Assembly (NCBI GenBank): GCA_964450715.1
Contig: CAYVFC010000156.1
Coordinates: 1-18,215, forward strand
DNA length: 18,215 nucleotides
Direction: 5' to 3'
DNA from: CAYVFC01 sp964450715
GTDB taxonomy: Bacteria; Myxococcota_A; Polyangia; Polyangiales; JAFGIB01
Shown here: one piece after another, positions 15,000-18,215 of the stretch
Layout of the letters: every line of letters begins with the position of its first letter
Numbering within the stretch: the first letter of the stretch is position 1
Program-made: the position numbers and the translations under genes
The notes under the pieces: generated by a model
What the model was told of the DNA's origin: nothing
The model's database searches: none
Seen by the model: the letters and a program-made list of their open reading frames with translations, nothing else

Positions 15000-15902
15000 C
15001 TACGGTACGCGGCGGCTTTCGCCGTTTTCCAGAACCCAGAAACGCGGTACCGGCTCTCCGGCGGCGTGAATCGCCGCGGCTAAAAGTGCCACCGGCTGCA
15101 GCTCGCCGTCGTCCCCCTGCTGAAAGGTGCCGTGATGGATGGCCACGCTGGTCGCGGCCGCGAGCTTTCGATGCGCGCGCACCACGTCGTAGGCATCGGT
15201 GTGTACCGGCTGCATGAACCAGCGCGGCTCGGGCGCCCCGATGGGTAGAAGCGCCAGTCGAATCGGCGCCAGGCGCCGGCCGATCTGCTCGAAGTGGGGC
15301 GCCCAGCCGGTGTCGCCGGCGAAGTAGACGTTGCCCGCCGACGAGCGCAGGATGTAGCCTAGCCACAGGCTCTGATTCCGGTCACAGAGACCGCGATTGG
15401 AGAAGTGCTGGGCGGGAACGCCGACCACCTCAAGCCCGCCGCGCGTGGAGCGTCGCCGCCACCAGTCGAGCTCGCGCGCCGGGCCGATTCCGCGCTGATG
15501 AAGCCGATGGGCGTCGCCGAGGCCGAGAAAGAACTCCGGCCGGTGGACCTGGTAGAGGCGCTTCAGCGTGGGCAGGTCCAGGTGGTCGTAGTGGTTGTGG
15601 CTGGTCAGCACCAGATCGATGGGGGGCAGATCCGCTAAGCGGACGCCAGGGGGGCGGCTGCGGCGCAGGTCGAACGTCGTACCCGGTCCTATCCGCTCGG
15701 ACCAGACCGGATCGGTTAACACGTTGAAACCGTCCATCTGGATCAAGACGGTCGAGTGGTTGACGAAGGTCACCTGTAGCTCGCCCGGCCCGACTCGTTC
15801 GGGAAAGGGCTCGGTACCCGCGGCGGCGCCCGTCTCGGCCGGCTCCCATTCGGCCGGGTTGCGAGTGGCGAAGAGAGAGGGCACTCCGGTACTATTTTGC
15901 AT
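15000..15902 (-). CDS. MBL-fold metal-dependent hydrolase (RomA/NAPE-PLD-like)
   Basis: The product is about 300 aa from ATG 15902. A longer form from ATG 16031 would overlap the upstream esterase gene by 53 nt; neither start has a clear RBS. The metallo-beta-lactamase signature is HNHYDHLD, followed by later ligands FAGDTGW (Asp) and IHHGTF (His). The entry sequence VNHSTVLIQMDGFNVLTDPVWSERIGPGT and the WWRRRS/VPAQHFSNR stretches match the RomA/NAPE-PLD-like branch. Members are zinc-dependent phosphodiesterases or lactonases, mostly uncharacterised in bacteria. No signal peptide is obvious from 15902. The gene follows the secreted esterase on the same strand. Confidence 0.85.
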   Translation of the reverse strand: MQNSTGVPSLFATRNPAEWEPAETGAAAGTEPFPERVGPGELQVTFVNHSTVLIQMDGFNVLTDPVWSERIGPGTTFDLRRSRPPGVRLADLPPIDLVLTSHNHYDHLDLPTLKRLYQVHRPEFFLGLGDAHRLHQRGIGPARELDWWRRRSTRGGLEVVGVPAQHFSNRGLCDRNQSLWLGYILRSSAGNVYFAGDTGWAPHFEQIGRRLAPIRLALLPIGAPEPRWFMQPVHTDAYDVVRAHRKLAAATSVAIHHGTFQQGDDGELQPVALLAAAIHAAGEPVPRFWVLENGESRRVP

Positions 15903-15978
15903 ACCGGCAGTAGCGGCAAGGGGGTAATTCGGCTCGCGGGTTCGACTGCCGCTGTCGCTGCTAGTTTCCGGACCGCCG

Positions 15979-17532
15979 CTACTCGATGACGGTGCAGAAG
16001 CCCGGAAAGCTATCGGGCAGAGCGTCCGCATAAGGGTCGGGGCAGACCCGGAAGGGGTGGTCGAGCAAGAAGCGCCACTGCGCTTGCAGGACGTCGACCG
16101 CGGTGGCGAAGTCGAGATCGCCCCCGCAGTGTCCGCCTCCGTGGTTGCAGTTTACGGCCAGGCCTCCGCGGTTTACCACGGCGTTATAGAGGTTCGCGCT
16201 GGTCTCCGCGAAGCTCACCACCACCACGTCCGACTCCGGCGCGCCGTGGGCGGTGATCACCGAAGGCACGTGGTCGGTATCCTGCCAGCTGTAGTCGAAG
16301 ATCACGCCGCCCGAGTTGGGCATCGCGCCCGCCAGGTAGCTCGCACGCTTGTAGACCATGGCGCCCGCTTGCAGCCCTCCCGCGCTGCAGCCGCCGGTAT
16401 ATACGCGCCGAATATCGATGTTGAGCTGTTGTACCGCGCAGGCCAGGATGATGTCAGCCATCTCGAAGTCGCCGGTGTACCAGACCCCGTTGCCGGTATT
16501 AGTGCCGCTCCCGGTCGTGGTGGTGAACGACGCCACCAGCCCCCCGGCGGCCGTGATCTGCTCCACTATGCCGAATAGCCCGCCGAGCGCCTCGTCCGAG
16601 CTACCCCCGGTTCCGTGCCAGTAGAAGAAGACCGGGCCCTGTACCTCCTCGCGTCTCTCGCCGACCCAGAGCTGCACCTGCTGGCCCTTCACGGTCACGG
16701 TTCCGGTGGCCAGCGTGGGACAAGGTTCGTCGGTAGTGGGTATTACCGGTCCTGGATTGCAGAAGGTAGCGCCCGACCCGGCGCTTCCTCCGCTTCCGCC
16801 CGCGCCGGCGCCACCCTGGCCCGCACCGCCCTGGCCCGCACCGCCCTGGCCAGCGCCCGCGTCGCCCTGGCCCGCACCGCCCTGGCCAGCGCTCGCGTCT
16901 CCGGTTCCGGCATCGCTGCTTCCCGCCTCACCGGTTCCTGCTTCTCCTATTGCCCCTTCCCCGGTTCCTGCTTCCCCGGTTCCCGCCTGTCCGCCTCCTG
17001 CATCGCCTATACCGCTTGCCCCCGCTCCTGCTCCGGCGATGCCGTCATCCGGGGTTCCGGCAGCCCCCGCCGTCGCACCGTCCGCCCCCGCACCGGCTGC
17101 GTCATATCCTACCGCGTCTTCGCCGCCTTCGCCGCCTTCGCCGCCCGTCGCCTCTCCACCATCCATTCCGCCGCTGCCGCTGCTCGCCGGTCCGGCGTCG
17201 CCTCCTTCTCCCTCTGCCGTACCGGCGGCTGCGCCTCGATAATCCGCCTGCCCTCCGCTCTGTTCGGACCGCTCCCCGTCGTCCCCGTACTCCGCGAACG
17301 AGCATTGGCATTCGGAGAACCCAGCGCCGTCGATACAGGTCTTCTCCCCCTGTTGCTCCGGATCCGGGCAAGCGCACGCCCGGATCTCCCCCGGCAGGCA
17401 CGAGCTAGTAGCCTCGGTACCGTCTTCCGCGTACGGCGGCGAGCCGCAACCCTCTGCGACAGCCGTCGCCAGCAACAGCCCTAAAAAACACCACAGCGCG
17501 TTGCGACGCGCGGCGCCGAAAAGAAACTCCAT
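15979..17532 (-). CDS. Secreted esterase / PHB depolymerase-like alpha/beta hydrolase with repeat linker
   Basis: The 517-aa precursor starts at ATG 17532 with a hydrophobic signal ending near VAEGC (Cys29, weak lipobox). An EGF-like Cys cluster follows (CLPGEIRACACPD, CIDGAG, CQC), then about 150 residues of Gly/Ala/Ser/Asp/Gln low complexity made of near-identical short repeats. The C-terminal catalytic domain is of the polyhydroxybutyrate depolymerase/LpqC (esterase PHB) type: FFYWHGTGGS is the oxyanion region, GCSAGG carries nucleophile Ser383, and a probable Asp near 435 and His near 468 (in NHGGGHC) complete the triad. These enzymes cleave ester bonds in polyesters or feruloyl/acetyl groups on plant polymers; the substrate is not readable. 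It ends in FCTVIE. Confidence 0.82.
   Translation of the reverse strand: MEFLFGAARRNALWCFLGLLLATAVAEGCGSPPYAEDGTEATSSCLPGEIRACACPDPEQQGEKTCIDGAGFSECQCSFAEYGDDGERSEQSGGQADYRGAAAGTAEGEGGDAGPASSGSGGMDGGEATGGEGGEGGEDAVGYDAAGAGADGATAGAAGTPDDGIAGAGAGASGIGDAGGGQAGTGEAGTGEGAIGEAGTGEAGSSDAGTGDASAGQGGAGQGDAGAGQGGAGQGGAGQGGAGAGGSGGSAGSGATFCNPGPVIPTTDEPCPTLATGTVTVKGQQVQLWVGERREEVQGPVFFYWHGTGGSSDEALGGLFGIVEQITAAGGLVASFTTTTGSGTNTGNGVWYTGDFEMADIILACAVQQLNIDIRRVYTGGCSAGGLQAGAMVYKRASYLAGAMPNSGGVIFDYSWQDTDHVPSVITAHGAPESDVVVVSFAETSANLYNAVVNRGGLAVNCNHGGGHCGGDLDFATAVDVLQAQWRFLLDHPFRVCPDPYADALPDSFPGFCTVIE
16828..16899. repeat. 36-bp tandem repeat inside the esterase linker
   Basis: Two adjacent 36-bp copies (16828-16863, 16864-16899) differ at one base and contain nested 15-bp CCCTGGCCCGCACCG-type units that also extend upstream to about 16812. 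In the minus-strand protein they encode AGQGGAGQGDAGAGQGG-type repeats. The frame is preserved because 36 and 15 are multiples of three, so copy number can vary without breaking the gene. Confidence 0.85.
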
Positions 17533-17611
17533 GCCGGTTGCTCCAGCGCTATCCGGGCGTAATCAATCCCAGCGCAATTATGGTACACCATCGAATTGGT
17601 ATCGCTGTTTG

Positions 17612-18145
17612 TCAATAGGACACCGCGTCCGGCTCGGTTTCGGTCCCGAACCCGTGGCGCGACAGGCGAATGCGTCGTCGGTTCGCGAATCGAGCGGAGC
17701 CGGCAAAGGGATTCATCGATCCGCGTGACGACTGCAACGGCCTCTCCCCGCTTTCTTTAGATCGTACAACCGCAACGGAACCGCATTCCAAAAGGAGCCG
17801 AACACCGAACTGTTCCCCGTAACGCAACACATAGGCGCCCGAGTTGGCCTTGATGGCTACACCTTCCGTGTTCACCATGCCCACCGGCACCGGACGCGTC
17901 TGCGGCTTTGGCCACCGGCGCCATGGCCGTGGGAAATTGGTGCGCCGGTACGCCGCAGCTCATGGTCCGCCAGCGCGGTCCGCCAGCGCGGCGCCGACCG
18001 CGCCGCCGGAAACTCCGAGGCCGACCGCGCGCGCGGACTGCGCGCTGGTGTCGATCAGGACGGGCAGCAGAATCCGGTAACAGTAGGGGCGGCGCGCGAC
18101 TCCGCGGCTGATCTTTTCCGTGTGTTCGTAGACGACAGGAGGCGC
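17612..18145 (-). pseudogene. Possible frameshifted remnant gene, unidentified
   Basis: On the minus strand an open frame after TAA near 18146 reads YEHTEKISRGVARRPYCYRI and ends at a TGA around 17962, right after a 13-bp tandem duplication. Removing one copy extends the frame as ALADHELRRTG. Further down another frame reads VNTEGVAIKANSGAYVLRYG and continues to 17612. Both read like protein rather than the Arg/Pro-rich shadow usual in GC-rich DNA, but no start codon, RBS or family is recognised. I offer it as a tentative decayed gene. Confidence 0.3.
17964..17989. repeat. 13-bp perfect tandem duplication
   Basis: GGTCCGCCAGCGC occurs twice in a row (17964-17976 and 17977-17989). Thirteen is not a multiple of three, so it would shift any reading frame crossing it. 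Confidence 0.9.
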
Positions 18146-18215
18146 TTTTTAAACACCCTTTTAGGAGGCACCGCAAAATAAACGATCCGGTTGCGGCCGC
18201 GTGGGCGGGCGCACT

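Larger units (their letters stand above)
17533..18215. other. Terminal stretch without an intact gene
   Basis: No complete gene is convincing here. The first part (17533-17611) is the leader of the esterase gene on the minus strand. Beyond it are only broken frames; a possible minus-strand remnant is listed separately. At the far end two AGGAGGC motifs (about 18136-18142 and 18162-18168) look like Shine-Dalgarno sequences on the + strand, but no start codon with a long frame follows before the window ends. Confidence 0.5.

Noticed and set aside
16812..16990. Repeat array as a CRISPR
   Set aside because: Units are adjacent, 15/36 bp and in frame within a protein linker; no spacers and no cas genes.
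16706..17242. Pro/Ala-rich frame (PAPPWPAPPWPAP repeats) on the + strand
   Set aside because: It is the complement of the Gly/Ala repeat linker of the esterase; no signal or RBS.

Overview
The window looks like an accessory chromosome region of a GC-rich, Gram-negative deltaproteobacterial lineage of the Myxococcota/Polyangia/Bradymonadota type. I infer this from the many Gly/Ser-rich secreted lipoproteins with Cys-rich 'CGDG...' modules, the von Willebrand factor A (vWA) lipoproteins, and the short Cys/His zinc-ribbon plus membrane-segment protein. No rRNA, tRNA, CRISPR array or phage module is visible. A CooC-type nickel ATPase, a radical SAM enzyme and a remnant of a 2-hydroxyacyl-CoA-dehydratase-activase-like gene hint at anaerobic metabolism somewhere in the lineage (inference).

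Layout. At 180-293 (-) lies a 37-codon C-terminal scrap of a vWA lipoprotein, followed by a Cys-rich lipoprotein (296-1066, +). An ERIC-like palindromic repeat (1165-1227) and a 15-bp tandem duplication (1275-1304) separate it from an Hsp33 redox chaperone gene (1303-2160, -). A 587-nt gene-free stretch follows and holds a 173-bp imperfect palindrome (2246-2418). Next is a compact + strand operon: a GH88/GH105-type unsaturated glucuronyl/rhamnogalacturonyl hydrolase lipoprotein (2748-4019), a 754-aa lyase-like lipoprotein (4054-6318) and a radical SAM protein with a C-terminal Cys cluster (6347-7228). Gaps are 34 and 28 nt, suggesting one glycan-degrading unit, although the role of the radical SAM enzyme is unclear. 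Immediately after it sits a decayed AAA-ATPase (7240-7670) missing both ends and its middle.

On the minus strand, a zinc-ribbon/membrane protein (8421-8663) overlaps and precedes a CooC-like ATPase (7667-8440). A vWA lipoprotein (8867-10090) follows; its best ribosome-binding site serves an in-frame ATG that meets a stop after six codons. A + strand fragment of an acyl-CoA-dehydratase-activase-like protein (10277-10870) separates it from a minus-strand group: a Cys-rich/beta-propeller-like lipoprotein (12401-14353), a small membrane protein (12149-12388) and a second vWA lipoprotein (10907-12097). Then come a small lipoprotein (14630-14899), an MBL-fold hydrolase (15000-15902) and a secreted esterase/PHB-depolymerase-like protein with a tandem-repeat linker (15979-17532). 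The last 680 nt hold only broken reading frames, including one apparently shifted by a 13-bp duplication.

Overall the window combines a surface/secreted lipoprotein repertoire, a small glycan-utilisation operon and several gene remnants, which marks it as a region of high gene turnover. All functions are read from motifs by eye; no database search was possible.
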